From assembly GCF_021560175.1 (NCBI RefSeq), contig NZ_CP091110.1, forward strand, positions 3,276,001 to 3,340,000: DNA of 64,000 nt, read 5' to 3'. This DNA comes from Neobacillus drentensis. Lineage in GTDB: Bacteria; Bacillota; Bacilli; Bacillales; Cytobacillaceae. Below the pieces are notes generated by a model. That model saw nothing but the letters and a program-made list of their open reading frames with translations, did not search any database and had not been told where the DNA came from. Every line of letters starts with the position of its first letter. Positions within the stretch are counted from its first letter, which is position 1. Shown piece by piece: positions 1 to 8,091 of this stretch. The position numbers and the translations under genes are program-made.

Positions 1-1
1 C

Positions 2-676
2 GCGAAAGAGGGTGCAGACATTGCAATCTCATATCTAAATGAACACAGCGATGCAAATGAAACGATGTTTAATATCCAGAAATACGGACGACGTTGCATT
101 ACCATTCCAGGAGATATAGGGTATGAGCAACCTTGCCAACAAGCTGTAATGCAAACGATTCACCAATTTGGTCGTATTGACATTTTGGTGAATAATGCCG
201 GTGTACTTTACATTAAGAACAGTTTACTTGATATAGATTCGAAACAACGAGCAAGCACTTTTCACACAAATATTTTTTCGCAGTTAATTTTGACCAAAGC
301 TGCTCTGCCGTATATGAATTCAGGGAGCTCCATAATAAATACAACATCTATTAGTGCCTATCTAGGAGATCAAGATTCAATTGACTACTCTGCATCAAAA
401 GGAGCGATTGTTTCATTTACACGCTCTCTGTCATTGTCATTGGCATCGAAAGGGATTCGGGTCAATGGTGTTGCTCCAGGACCAATTTGGACTCCATTAA
501 TTCCAGCTTCCTTACCTCCTGAACAAATTGCAACTTTTGGAGATAACGTTCCCATGAAGCGAGCTGGTCAACCATTTGAAGTGGCACCTGCTTATGTATT
601 TTTAGCCTCCGATGATGCATCTTACATATCAGGTCAAATTCTACACGTGAATGGGGGGGAAATTGTAAATGGTTAA
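2..676 (+). CDS. SDR-family oxidoreductase, 5' end outside the window
   Basis: This is a short-chain dehydrogenase/reductase, an NAD(P)-dependent oxidoreductase with a Rossmann fold. The frame is open from base 2 with no start codon, so the N-terminus with the glycine-rich cofactor loop lies upstream of the window. Visible family marks are NNAG (in VNNAGVLY), the catalytic YSASK (YxxxK), the PGPIWTPL segment after it, and the C-terminal GQILHVNGGEIVNG. The arrangement resembles the YhdF/YhxC/GsiB-neighbour type SDRs of Bacillus, but the substrate cannot be told from sequence. The gene ends 20 bp before a convergent gene. Confidence 0.9.
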   Translation, partial: AKEGADIAISYLNEHSDANETMFNIQKYGRRCITIPGDIGYEQPCQQAVMQTIHQFGRIDILVNNAGVLYIKNSLLDIDSKQRASTFHTNIFSQLILTKAALPYMNSGSSIINTTSISAYLGDQDSIDYSASKGAIVSFTRSLSLSLASKGIRVNGVAPGPIWTPLIPASLPPEQIATFGDNVPMKRAGQPFEVAPAYVFLASDDASYISGQILHVNGGEIVNG

Positions 677-696
677 ATATTACGAAACGGGAAGTT

Positions 697-1209
697 TTAT
701 TTCATTTTGCTGACTGGGACATTGAAAAATAATAGTAGTCCTACAATTATTAGGACAGACAATCCATAGGCTAATAATGGCTTTTTGTAATGGAGCCGTA
801 TAAAAGGCAATTGAACAATATAAAAAATCACAGACCATCCGAAATTCCAACCATTATGGTAACTCATTAAACCCATTTTGTAGTTTACTAACTCGACGAC
901 AGACAAAAGGGTCACCCAGAAGATGATCCAGGCAACCTGTTTTACCCAACCAGTTGGATACCGTCCTATATATATAAACACAATGGATGGATAAGAGAGA
1001 AACGTTACAAGCAGATTGTTAAAAGTATGATTTGGAATAATATCTGTAGGGTCATATGACCACAACGGATAATTATATGTAAGAAAGTTATATAACAAGT
1101 CCAACATGATGACAAAGAGAAAGGTGGACTGATAATTCTTCCAGTTCCGCCAATCTCCCCAACGCCATGCAGCAAGAATCCATAACAACATGCGTACAAT
1201 AATGTACAT
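697..1209 (-). CDS. CBO0543-like multispanning membrane protein
   Basis: A hydrophobic protein of about 170 residues with roughly five membrane segments and several aromatic-rich turns (WRWGDWRNW, YNYPLWSYDP). The overall pattern matches the CBO0543 family of uncharacterised Firmicutes membrane proteins; no catalytic motif is visible and its function is unknown. I place the start at an ATG with AGGATGG a few bases before it; an in-frame ATG three codons earlier and a TTG at 1242 are alternatives. It is convergent with the SDR gene. Confidence 0.6.
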   Translation of the reverse strand: MYIIVRMLLWILAAWRWGDWRNWKNYQSTFLFVIMLDLLYNFLTYNYPLWSYDPTDIIPNHTFNNLLVTFLSYPSIVFIYIGRYPTGWVKQVAWIIFWVTLLSVVELVNYKMGLMSYHNGWNFGWSVIFYIVQLPFIRLHYKKPLLAYGLSVLIIVGLLLFFNVPVSKMK

Positions 1210-1311
1210 AAATACCATCCTATTACAATAAATTCCCAGCAATTGTATTATGACTAATTTTACTTAAAATATGCGTTGCTTTTGCCTACGTTAATAGGTT
1301 TCTGCATTTTG

Positions 1312-1509
1312 CTACCGAACCGGTGCCCCCATGGGCACGGAAAAAATTGGGCCTTCTCCATGGTTATAATGAGGATGATAATGAGGATGATAGTGATGGT
1401 ACAATGACAATGGCACTGAGTATCCGTACCCCATATGGGTTCCGTAAGGATATGGCATATATCCTGTTCCATAATGATAAGGCATATAGGCTCTCATGTC
1501 TGGATTCAT
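1312..1509 (-). CDS. His/Tyr/Pro-rich 65-residue protein
   Basis: A small protein made largely of Tyr, His, Pro, Gly and Met, with repeats such as MPYHYGTGYMPYPYGTHMGYG followed by a YHHYHPHYHPHYNH tract. A good ribosome site (GCAGGTGG) stands 4 bases before the ATG, which supports real expression. The composition is like that of small spore coat or inner-coat proteins and could bind metal through the histidines, but I do not recognise a named family. Spore-coat assignment is inference from composition and from the sporeforming host. Confidence 0.55.
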   Translation of the reverse strand: MNPDMRAYMPYHYGTGYMPYPYGTHMGYGYSVPLSLYHHYHPHYHPHYNHGEGPIFSVPMGAPVR

Positions 1510-2172
1510 ATTTCCACCTGCTTTCTTTAGAGTTTTTTGTTAATTTGATAATTTAACTTATTTTTGAACCGCATATGATTCTTTAGATAGTCTATCCAAC
1601 TATTATTTTTAACTCCAAAATAATAGTCTTATGTTTTTCTAATACGGCACACTTTGGGGCGGTATTTTCTATTTAAAAAAGGTAAACCGTATGTTGGTAA
1701 GGATGAAAATTGACCTATCCAATAGTACATTTCACAAAGGCACATACCTCTTTATTTTTCAAAAGAATCCCCTTAAATAATTTTACAGCCCTTTTTCATA
1801 TCACAATTTCATATTATTCTTCTGGTATTGTCCAAGACTTAGACATTTACCCATTACGAGGAATAACTGGCCACACTGGCGATTTTATAACTTTTTAATA
1901 TATCAATTGTTTTATAAATAAAAATTTGATTCAATCCTAATCTTAAAAAATGTGAATCTGAATAATCTAAATAATTCAGTGTATGGTGGATGGAAATACA
2001 TCTGAATCAGTTTACCTAATGGGAAATACTATTGCAAAGCACTTATACAGGCAAATAACGGTGATATTTAAACAAGATTCCGACAAGAACAAAGGACCCC
2101 TGATTCAAATTGGGTCCTTTGTTCTCTTATTTACTTTTTTTACACCTTCTTACTCTGTTCCTCTAAAATATC
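1510..2172. other. 663-bp gene-poor region
   Basis: AT-rich sequence between the His/Tyr-rich gene and the next minus-strand gene. I see no ORF with a convincing ribosome site. The only structured element is the strong hairpin at 2087-2124. Confidence 0.5.
2087..2124 (+). terminator. Strong hairpin, likely terminator
   Basis: GAACAAAGGACCC and GGGTCCTTTGTTC form a perfect 13-bp stem with a 12-nt loop, followed on the plus strand by a T-rich stretch. No obvious plus-strand gene precedes it, so it may end a lost gene or a small RNA, or protect the minus-strand gene ending at 2173. Confidence 0.6.
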
Positions 2173-2682
2173 TTAAATTTTAGGCAATGTGATGGAATCC
2201 TTCACTTTATTTTGCATCGAATGGAATGTTTCCCTCCCAAAGAAGGCATCAGCCTTCCCTTTAATTTCTTTTAACATTTCATCGTTTTCAGCTAAGGCTA
2301 CTCGAATCCTTTGTATTAGTTGTAAAGCATTCTGACCAGTAATTTGTTGAGCTACTCGTTCTAGAAGAACCTTAGTATCTACCGAATATTTTTCCGCAAA
2401 ACTATGGCACATGACCATATTCATACGAAGTGATTCTCGATATTCATCTGTAAATGCTCTTCTAATACACCCTCTTACTCCTGCATATCCATATGAAATC
2501 TCTGATGCTGCTCTGTAAAATAGGACCATTCCATCTGCATGACTTGATTCAGGATGAACGCGGAGTTCGGTTATTAATGACATTAATCTTCTTACCATTG
2601 GTTTTGCTGACTCCATTGTATTCCACCATTCTAACAACCGTTTCCTCTCTTCAAAATCCATTACCAATGGTTTATTGACCAC
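2173..2682 (-). CDS. Unknown protein, paralogue of its upstream neighbour
   Basis: A 169-residue soluble, mostly helical protein that I do not recognise. Its middle segment (AASEISYGYAGVRGCIRR) aligns with HASVADIGYGFDSVQGTINR in the protein encoded just upstream, and both end in a similar basic tail closing with LPKI or IPRL, so the two are paralogues. It starts at GTG, supported by GGAGGTG six bases before. The gap to the upstream gene is only 14 bp, so the pair is one operon. No membrane segments, cysteines in motif or catalytic signature are apparent. Confidence 0.75.
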   Translation of the reverse strand: MVNKPLVMDFEERKRLLEWWNTMESAKPMVRRLMSLITELRVHPESSHADGMVLFYRAASEISYGYAGVRGCIRRAFTDEYRESLRMNMVMCHSFAEKYSVDTKVLLERVAQQITGQNALQLIQRIRVALAENDEMLKEIKGKADAFFGRETFHSMQNKVKDSITLPKI

Positions 2683-2696
2683 TTTTTCACCTCCAC

Positions 2697-3203
2697 TTAA
2701 AGTCGTGGGATTGCCTGAATACTTTGGATTCGGGAATGTATTTCATGCCACCTATCCCCTAATATCTCTCGTCCTAACCTATTGGCTTCCCTGATCATTT
2801 CACCAATTTGAGAGTTCAAATATCGGCTTTGCTCGACTAAATAATAAAAATCTGGCAGTGCCTCTTTAACAACTAATTCAAAATTTGGACTTAATTGTTT
2901 TTCGCTAACCATTAATGTATCAAGTTCAAAAACAAGCATTTCATATGCAAAAGGAATAGATTCCCCATTTCGTAATCGATTAATGGTTCCCTGCACCGAA
3001 TCAAATCCATACCCAATATCTGCAACAGATGCATGGTATGGATTTAGTCCTGGTTTAGTTCTTAATGAGGGAATGGATCGAAATCCTGTAGTAATCGAGC
3101 ATACCACCTCTTTAGCGGCCATTCCTCTTTCCAATACAGTATATATTGCATCAAGATAGGAAGCACTTTGATTTAAGTTATGATCATTAAAAAAATATGT
3201 CAT
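2697..3203 (-). CDS. Unknown protein, first gene of a paralogous pair
   Basis: A 168-residue soluble protein of unknown function, transcribed first in a two-gene operon with its paralogue. Shared features are a central A-x3-I-x-YG-x3-V-x-G-x-I-x-R pattern and a C-terminal helix of alternating basic and hydrophobic residues. The ATG has GGAG nine bases upstream. Identity between the two is low, so the duplication is old and a heteromeric complex is plausible, though that is inference only. Confidence 0.75.
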   Translation of the reverse strand: MTYFFNDHNLNQSASYLDAIYTVLERGMAAKEVVCSITTGFRSIPSLRTKPGLNPYHASVADIGYGFDSVQGTINRLRNGESIPFAYEMLVFELDTLMVSEKQLSPNFELVVKEALPDFYYLVEQSRYLNSQIGEMIREANRLGREILGDRWHEIHSRIQSIQAIPRL

Positions 3204-3353
3204 ATTTCATTCTCCGTTAATTATTTTTTAACTGCTTAACTAAATGATTTTGCTTGAATTCCCTCCTTTATTACTACTTTCTTATATAGCATATTTATTG
3301 AATAATCTGAATATGTTTTGGACGGGAATTGTTTTATTTGTAATTAAACCAAT

Positions 3354-3381
3354 TAAAAAAACCCCTTAGAACTAAAGGGGT
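3354..3381 (-). terminator. Rho-independent terminator after the dsbA-like gene
   Basis: On the minus strand ACCCCTTTAGTTCTAAGGGGT is followed by seven T residues, 35 bp past the stop of the dsbA-like gene. Confidence 0.75.
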
Positions 3382-3414
3382 GAAGTTTTAATTTTATGTA
3401 GTTTTATAGAAAAA

Positions 3415-4119
3415 CTAATTCTCAGTAGCAGCCTTATTTACCATATCAATAAGATCCTTATAGGAATTACCGTTAAATTGTTGTCCATTCACAAAGAATG
3501 TCGGTGTCCCTGAAATTCCTAATTGATTAACATAAGAAGTGTCTTTATCTAAAGTACTTTGATATTTTTTTATTTTGAATGCTTTGGCCACTTTCTCACT
3601 ATCTGTTTGGCTAACCACTTTACTTAATGTCTTTTCTAAAAAGCTTGTCGAATAAAGATCAATTTTTTCATATTTGGAATCTGATGGTTGTTCTGAGTAC
3701 AATTGTTCATGAAATTTCCAAAAAGCATCATTACCTAATTCTTGAAATACCGTCTCCGCAAAAAGAGCAGCCCTTGTTGAGTCTGTATAAATAAATGGAT
3801 CGTTCATAAAGTAGAATTGGACCTTTCCTGTTTGAATAAGCTCTTTATCAATTGCAGGAAATACTGTATCATTAAAATTTTTGCAGATTGGGCATTTGTA
3901 ATCACCAAACTCTACCATTTTTACTGGAGCGTTTTTTTGCCCTAAGTATGGTTGATGCTGATAATCGAATGTAGCTGGCGAAGTGTTTGAAACATCTGTT
4001 TTTTGGATGTTACTAAGTAGCATTATTCCAATGAAGCAAATAATAGCTAGTCCTAAAACCCCGAAAAAGAACATTTGAGAAGAAAATTTTTTCGATTTTG
4101 ATTTTTTCTTTGTAGCCAT
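3415..4119 (-). CDS. DsbA-family thiol-disulfide oxidoreductase (BdbD-like)
   Basis: Membrane-anchored thioredoxin-fold protein acting outside the cytoplasm. After a lysine-rich start there is one membrane segment (residues about 17-36), then a DsbA/Thioredoxin_4 domain with the active site FGDYKCPICKNF (Cys76 and Cys79) and the cis-proline loop SGTPTFFVNG near the C-terminus. This fits the BdbD class that oxidises thiols in exported proteins. I start it at the ATG preceded by GGGGTG. It follows the doxX gene by 38 bp, and the pair lies downstream of the palindromic operator at 4609-4625. No BdbC/DsbB partner is seen here. Confidence 0.88.
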   Translation of the reverse strand: MATKKKSKSKKFSSQMFFFGVLGLAIICFIGIMLLSNIQKTDVSNTSPATFDYQHQPYLGQKNAPVKMVEFGDYKCPICKNFNDTVFPAIDKELIQTGKVQFYFMNDPFIYTDSTRAALFAETVFQELGNDAFWKFHEQLYSEQPSDSKYEKIDLYSTSFLEKTLSKVVSQTDSEKVAKAFKIKKYQSTLDKDTSYVNQLGISGTPTFFVNGQQFNGNSYKDLIDMVNKAATEN

Positions 4120-4157
4120 GTATTCACCCCATTTCATGAAAGTGGTTGGTTAAGTTC

Positions 4158-4583
4158 TTAATTTTGTACAACTCTAGATTCCCCTTTAGACTTTACTAAA
4201 ATCGAATCGATTGATAAAAAGCGGCTCCCGTTCAACACAAGATAAAGGGCTATAATCATTAATGATAGTTCCAATTCATAACCAGGCATCTTCCCGTTAC
4301 CGGTTAGACCAGCTGGTAGTTTTACAACTAAAATTGCACCCGCCATGATTAACACATTAAAAGCCGAAACAATTCTTGTCCCAAGTCCTAATATGATCGC
4401 AATTCCGCCCACCAATTCAATGGTTGCAACTACATAAGCCATAAAACTAGGGATTCCCATACTATGGAACCAACCTCCAATATTATCAATACCTCCTTGG
4501 AATTTTGATAAACCATGTGCAAAGAAGGTAATACCTAATACAACCCTTAATAGTAATGAACCAATTTCCCTGGTGTTTCTCAT
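4158..4583 (-). CDS. DoxX-family membrane protein
   Basis: About 141 residues with four membrane helices and the DoxX signature: LLRVVLGITFFAHGLSKF at the N-terminus, then IELVGGIAIILGLGTR. DoxX-type proteins are small quinone-linked or thiol-stress-linked membrane subunits. First gene of an operon with the DsbA-like protein, which suggests a shared role in envelope redox. Two ATGs are possible; the second is spaced better from GAGAGGAGA. The operator at 4609-4625 sits just upstream. Confidence 0.85.
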   Translation of the reverse strand: MRNTREIGSLLLRVVLGITFFAHGLSKFQGGIDNIGGWFHSMGIPSFMAYVVATIELVGGIAIILGLGTRIVSAFNVLIMAGAILVVKLPAGLTGNGKMPGYELELSLMIIALYLVLNGSRFLSIDSILVKSKGESRVVQN

Positions 4584-4608
4584 ATTCATTCTCCTCTCAA
4601 AATCACTT

Positions 4609-4625
4609 CACTACATTGTGTAGTG
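4609..4625. promoter_or_regulatory. BlaI/MecI-type operator, doxX side
   Basis: CACTACATTGTGTAGTG is a perfect 7-bp inverted repeat with 3 central bases. It contains TACA and TGTA half-sites, the core of operators bound by BlaI, MecI and CopY repressors. It lies 26 bp upstream of the doxX start and matches the sites at 4731 and 6592. Confidence 0.75.
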
Positions 4626-4730
4626 TAAAAATTTATAAAAATTTCTAGACATGTGATCTCTAGAAAATTATTATTAAATCGAACATATTATAAAACAAAT
4701 AGTTTTTGACTTGTGCTAATTAATCAATTA

Positions 4731-4747
4731 CACTACACATTGTAGTG
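4731..4747. promoter_or_regulatory. BlaI/MecI-type operator, lspA side
   Basis: CACTACACATTGTAGTG has the same perfect 7-bp arms as the doxX-side site. It lies 55 bp upstream of the divergent lspA-like start, consistent with repression of that gene by the BlaI-like protein encoded at 6164-6580. Confidence 0.75.
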
Positions 4748-4802
4748 ATTAGATTTTTTTTCGTCAAGTAAAACACCCATTTTCAGGAAGGAAGTCCTAA
4801 TT

Positions 4803-5258
4803 TTGTACTATTTTTTTATTACTTTTGTTATTTTGATCGATCAATTATCAAAATATTGGATTCGTACTCATATAAAAGTAGGAAGTTCTATTGAAATATG
4901 GAAAGGTGTTTTGAATCTTAGCCACATTGAAAATAGTGGAGCAGCATTTAGTTCTTTTCAAGGGTATGGACGATTCTTTGTTCCAGTTGCTTTTATAGTG
5001 GGTGTAATTATGCTTAAATATCGCAGAGAGGTTAAATATAGGAGACTTTTAGTGGATTTAGGTACGGGCCTATTAATTGGAGGAGGAATCGGAAATGCAA
5101 TAGATCGCATCTTATATAATCAGGTTACGGATTTTATATCCTTTCATTCAAACCATGGTATCCTAAACTTCGCAGATTATTTCATTCAATATGGTATGAT
5201 TATTTTATTAATAGATTTGATTTTTAACTATTTATTAAATAGAAGAGAAAAAACTTAG
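4803..5258 (+). CDS. Signal peptidase II paralogue (LspA-like)
   Basis: Membrane aspartyl protease that removes signal peptides from prolipoproteins. The 151-residue protein has four membrane segments and the family motifs DQLSKYW, ENSGAAF, GNAIDR, VTDF (Asp110) and NFADYF (Asp125); the last two hold the catalytic aspartates, so it should be active. It starts at TTG, supported by AGGAAGGAAG eight bases upstream. The housekeeping lspA of Bacillus sits near ileS and pyr genes, so this copy, next to a BlaI-type operator and redox genes, is probably a specialised second enzyme. Confidence 0.9.
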   Translation: MYYFFITFVILIDQLSKYWIRTHIKVGSSIEIWKGVLNLSHIENSGAAFSSFQGYGRFFVPVAFIVGVIMLKYRREVKYRRLLVDLGTGLLIGGGIGNAIDRILYNQVTDFISFHSNHGILNFADYFIQYGMIILLIDLIFNYLLNRREKT

Positions 5259-5290
5259 CGGGTTGTCCTTTATTGGACTTCCCGCCTTTT
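5258..5290 (+). terminator. Terminator of the lspA-like gene
   Basis: GCGGGTTGTCC, a short loop and GGACTTCCCGC followed by CTTTTCTTT form an imperfect GC-rich hairpin directly after the stop codon. Confidence 0.7.
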
Positions 5291-5312
5291 CTTTATTCAC
5301 CTTCATCTAATG

Positions 5313-6164
5313 TTAAACAATAATCATTAAAATGAACAAAAAAAACATGACATTAACTGAAATAATAACCGATTTTGTTTGTACTTTAAAAGGTATTGCA
5401 TAATATGGTTCAATCAAATGCTTAATCCTGTAATCTATCGTTCCATCAGCAAAAGGTACAAGCAGGATTTGAGTTTTAGTTCCTAAGTGAGTCTTGATTA
5501 GCTTTAGCAGAGCACTGCTTAGGCCAATCTCAGTCCCCATCAGCTTAATAGCATACTCATCTGCAACTAATTCAATCATAATTTTATAATTTTTATACGC
5601 CCATTTGGTAAGTGGAATATACCACATGACTTCAGAAACCGTCTTTAATAGAAAGATTTTTAAGGTATGATGAAATTTTTGGTGGGCAGTTTCATGCTGT
5701 ATAACAGCCTCTAGTTCCTCTCCGTCTAACATCTCTAATAATGTAGTAGATAGAAGGATAGTTGGATTTAACAGCCCAAAAGTGATTGCGATCAGTTCAT
5801 TACTTTTGATGATAACGATGTCCTTTTTTCTCCTCTTATACCTTTGATTTACTTCCTTTGTATGTTCCCAATCGGTATGACGGAAAAGTTTTTTCTTTAA
5901 TCTGTTTGTGTTTGTCACTTGCTGTCTGATTTTATTTAAAAAGACTAATATGGTGTAGATGACATAGGTATTAACAAGGAATAAAACACCGTAATATTCA
6001 ACTGTACCTAGTTTAAAGATCCTAATACAAAATTGAAATATATTATCATAAAAGGAAGGGCCCCAAAAAACATTGGCCAGATAAAGTCCCATCTGTACAA
6101 ATAAAGAAACACCACAACAGAGACCTACACTTAAGACAAAAAACGATTTATTTTTCCACATCAT
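5313..6164 (-). CDS. BlaR1/MecR1-type M56 metalloprotease lacking the sensor domain
   Basis: Integral-membrane zinc protease of the M56 family, 283 residues. It has two N-terminal membrane helices, a cytoplasmic segment, the zinc motif HETAH (residues 157-161) with the downstream ELVADEYA glutamate (198), and a last membrane helix at the C-terminus. BlaR1 and MecR1 are about 600 residues because of an extracellular penicillin-binding domain; that domain is absent here, so the inducer is probably not a beta-lactam sensed by acylation. It overlaps the repressor stop codon by one base (TAATG), meaning coupled translation and a repressor/antirepressor pair. Confidence 0.85.
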   Translation of the reverse strand: MMWKNKSFFVLSVGLCCGVSLFVQMGLYLANVFWGPSFYDNIFQFCIRIFKLGTVEYYGVLFLVNTYVIYTILVFLNKIRQQVTNTNRLKKKLFRHTDWEHTKEVNQRYKRRKKDIVIIKSNELIAITFGLLNPTILLSTTLLEMLDGEELEAVIQHETAHQKFHHTLKIFLLKTVSEVMWYIPLTKWAYKNYKIMIELVADEYAIKLMGTEIGLSSALLKLIKTHLGTKTQILLVPFADGTIDYRIKHLIEPYYAIPFKVQTKSVIISVNVMFFLFILMIIV

Positions 6165-6580
6165 TACTTACTACCCTTTTTTAATTGATTAAGCTTTTGT
6201 TCAAGTTTATCAAGTAAATTTTGATCAACATCTTCCAATGAATCCAGCATGTGATTTACTACCATATCACCGAACTCATCTAACAGGTTTTCAGTAATTT
6301 TCTTTGACTGTTCATCGATAAATTCCATTTTTGTCATAATGGGTTTATAAAGCGAAGTTCTTCCTTCAACTCTCTTTTCAAGAATCTTTTTTTCTACCAG
6401 TCGATTCATAACTGTCATTACAGTATTAAAATTTATAGTTCTTTCTTTTTCGATTAACTGTTGAACCTCTTTAATGCTCTTTTCCTTTCCATTCCACAAA
6501 ATATCCATAATTTTTGCTTCTAATGGTCCAAAAAAGCGATTCAAACCAACCTTATCGTATCGGAAGTTATTAATATTCAT
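6164..6580 (-). CDS. BlaI/MecI/CopY-family repressor
   Basis: Winged-helix repressor of 138 residues. The family pattern is clear: FGPLEAKIMDILW, then SIKEVQQLI, the recognition region NFNTVMTVMNRLVEKKIL, and a helical dimerisation tail. I choose the ATG at 6580, preceded by GGGGTG, because a longer reading frame would run through the operator at 6592-6608. In this family the partner protease triggers cleavage of the repressor to derepress targets. The same operator type occurs before doxX and the lspA-like gene, so a three-unit regulon is likely. Confidence 0.9.
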   Translation of the reverse strand: MNINNFRYDKVGLNRFFGPLEAKIMDILWNGKEKSIKEVQQLIEKERTINFNTVMTVMNRLVEKKILEKRVEGRTSLYKPIMTKMEFIDEQSKKITENLLDEFGDMVVNHMLDSLEDVDQNLLDKLEQKLNQLKKGSK

Positions 6581-6591
6581 ACTTTTCACCC

Positions 6592-6608
6592 CATTACATA
6601 TTGTAGTG
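6592..6608. promoter_or_regulatory. BlaI/MecI-type operator, autoregulatory site
   Basis: CATTACATATTGTAGTG differs from the other two sites by one base in the left arm and in the central spacer. It lies 12 bp upstream of the repressor start codon, consistent with autoregulation. Confidence 0.7.
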
Positions 6609-6710
6609 CAAAATGACAAGACTTAAAATAGTTATACAATAAATTAATAATATTTTTTAGGATGTTTCGAATTTAATTCATTTTCACTGTTTAACAGTAT
6701 TATAGGAGTG

Positions 6711-6869
6711 ATGGATATGAAGAACTTGATTTTCAGAGCAACAGGACCTACTGGCCACCATATTGTTCGTCAGGATCTAAAATTAGGATATGAAATCACT
6801 ACATTTGTTCGAGACCAAAGTAGATTGAATATAAAACATCCACATTTATATATTTTATGCTTAGGTTAG
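6711..6869 (+). pseudogene. Truncated NmrA-like NAD(P)-binding protein
   Basis: A 52-codon frame, MDMKNLIFRATGPTGHHIV onward to TTFVRDQSRL, matches the start of an NAD(P)-binding NmrA/YwnB-type protein (usually about 200 residues). The conserved first glycine of the GATGxxG loop is Arg, and the frame stops soon after the second strand. It is preceded by a fair ribosome site (TAGGAGTG, close to the ATG). I see no continuation downstream, so this is a decayed gene. Confidence 0.6.
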
Positions 6870-7009
6870 CATATGAACAAACCCCCAATAAACCTACCAT
6901 TGTGATCAGTAGCTAAATTGTCAGAAACTGACCTTATGTTTATGGATATTGGAAGAATGAAGCTCAAAAATACTGGTTTGTTTTCTCAATAGTTGTGTAG
7001 TAATGATGT

Positions 7010-7200
7010 AGACGCTCCATTTTCACAAGTTACCTTTAGCCCTCCAAGACTCGCTATGAGCGAATGGCTAGTTCTTCTTACTTGAAGGGAATCCCACCCG
7101 CTATATGATACGACCAATGCTCGGCCGCACATGCACCTTTTACTTTAAGTACGGTACTTCACAAACTTTCTCAACCAAAAGGCAATGTCAATTAAACATC
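7010..7200 (-). other. Possible group II intron RNA fragment
   Basis: Read on the minus strand this stretch contains GTGCATGTGCGGCCGAG, GCGGGTGGGATTCCC, GAACTAGCCATTCGC and TTGGAGGGCTAAAGG. Blocks of this kind recur in the ribozyme part of bacterial group II introns, as I remember them. No intron-encoded reverse transcriptase or intact intron ends are present. The call is by resemblance only. Confidence 0.35.
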
Positions 7201-7223
7201 GCCCAAATTACTTCTAGATTAAA

Positions 7224-7712
7224 TTAATCATCTGTTCCTAATACATCTGTATTTGGGGGCTCATAACCCATCTGACGAAGCATTGCTACTATTTGTCCCT
7301 TGTGATGAAACTCGTGAGTGATGGTGTGCATTAGCAATTTACAAGGAGTAATAGATAATAGTTCAGGTGCTTCTCTCCAAGGGATTTCTCTCTCAATTAG
7401 CACGTTTAAATTATGTCCATGTAGTTCTAACAATTCATTTACTATTGAATCCACATGTTCAAATCGTGCTTTTATTTGCTCTAAACTGAATTTTTGTAAT
7501 TCTTCCCTTGGAGTAAGAGGTTTTTTCGTCTTCAATAAAACAAATGAGCCGAGCCATGCAACATAGCAATCAGCTATATGAACCAATGTATCTCTTACAC
7601 TTTGCCAACCGAATCCATTTGTATGTGTAAAATGATTAGGATCTAAATTTCTACAAAAATCTAACAGAGTTCCTCTAGTTTGTCGAACCCATCCATATTC
7701 ATGTTGAAGCAT
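7224..7712 (-). CDS. DinB-family protein
   Basis: Four-helix-bundle metal-binding protein of the DinB/YfiT superfamily, 162 residues. Supporting features are the early WQSVRDTLVHIADCY segment with its metal-ligand histidine and the late HTITHEFHHKGQIVAMLRQMGY with the HxxxH ligands, followed by the typical PPNTDVL ending. DinB-type proteins in Bacillus are often thiol transferases or damage-induced, but the substrate here is unknown. The start is the ATG five bases after AAGGTGGTG; a TTG one codon earlier is unlikely. Confidence 0.88.
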   Translation of the reverse strand: MLQHEYGWVRQTRGTLLDFCRNLDPNHFTHTNGFGWQSVRDTLVHIADCYVAWLGSFVLLKTKKPLTPREELQKFSLEQIKARFEHVDSIVNELLELHGHNLNVLIEREIPWREAPELLSITPCKLLMHTITHEFHHKGQIVAMLRQMGYEPPNTDVLGTDD

Positions 7713-8091
7713 CAAAACACCACCTTAATAAATATAACTACTTATTCTATACCTGTATAGAATAACCCTTTCTTTACTGACTAAAAAAGGATCGCCGCAG
7801 CAATCCCTTCTTAAACGCAAGCACCCTATAGTTTAAGTTCACAGTATACAATCATTCGTAGTTTTAAAGATTTTGTATAGATAAACTCCTCTGACATACC
7901 AATTAATAACTAGAATAATGGAACTTACCAATAGGCTGCCACAACAAGCTTGGCATCTTTCTGCCTAAAAGGACTTCGATAAAATAAAAATCAATTGTTT
8001 ACATAAACTCGATTTATATTGCGTTTCTAAACAATGAAAAGTTGCCACGACAGTATTAATCGCGGTAGCTTAATCATCGCTTACCTCTATA
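7713..8091. other. 379-bp intergenic region
   Basis: Between the dinB-like gene and the end of the DUF1206 gene. I see no ORF with a ribosome site and no clear terminator or repeat. Confidence 0.5.

Noticed and set aside
1983..2183. 66-codon plus-strand ORF in the 1.5-2.2 kb gap
   Set aside because: It runs straight through the strong hairpin at 2087-2124, has no ribosome site and its sequence looks non-coding.
5313..6580. Beta-lactam resistance regulator pair (BlaR1/BlaI proper)
   Set aside because: The protease lacks the penicillin-binding sensor domain and no beta-lactamase gene is adjacent, so beta-lactam sensing is not supported.
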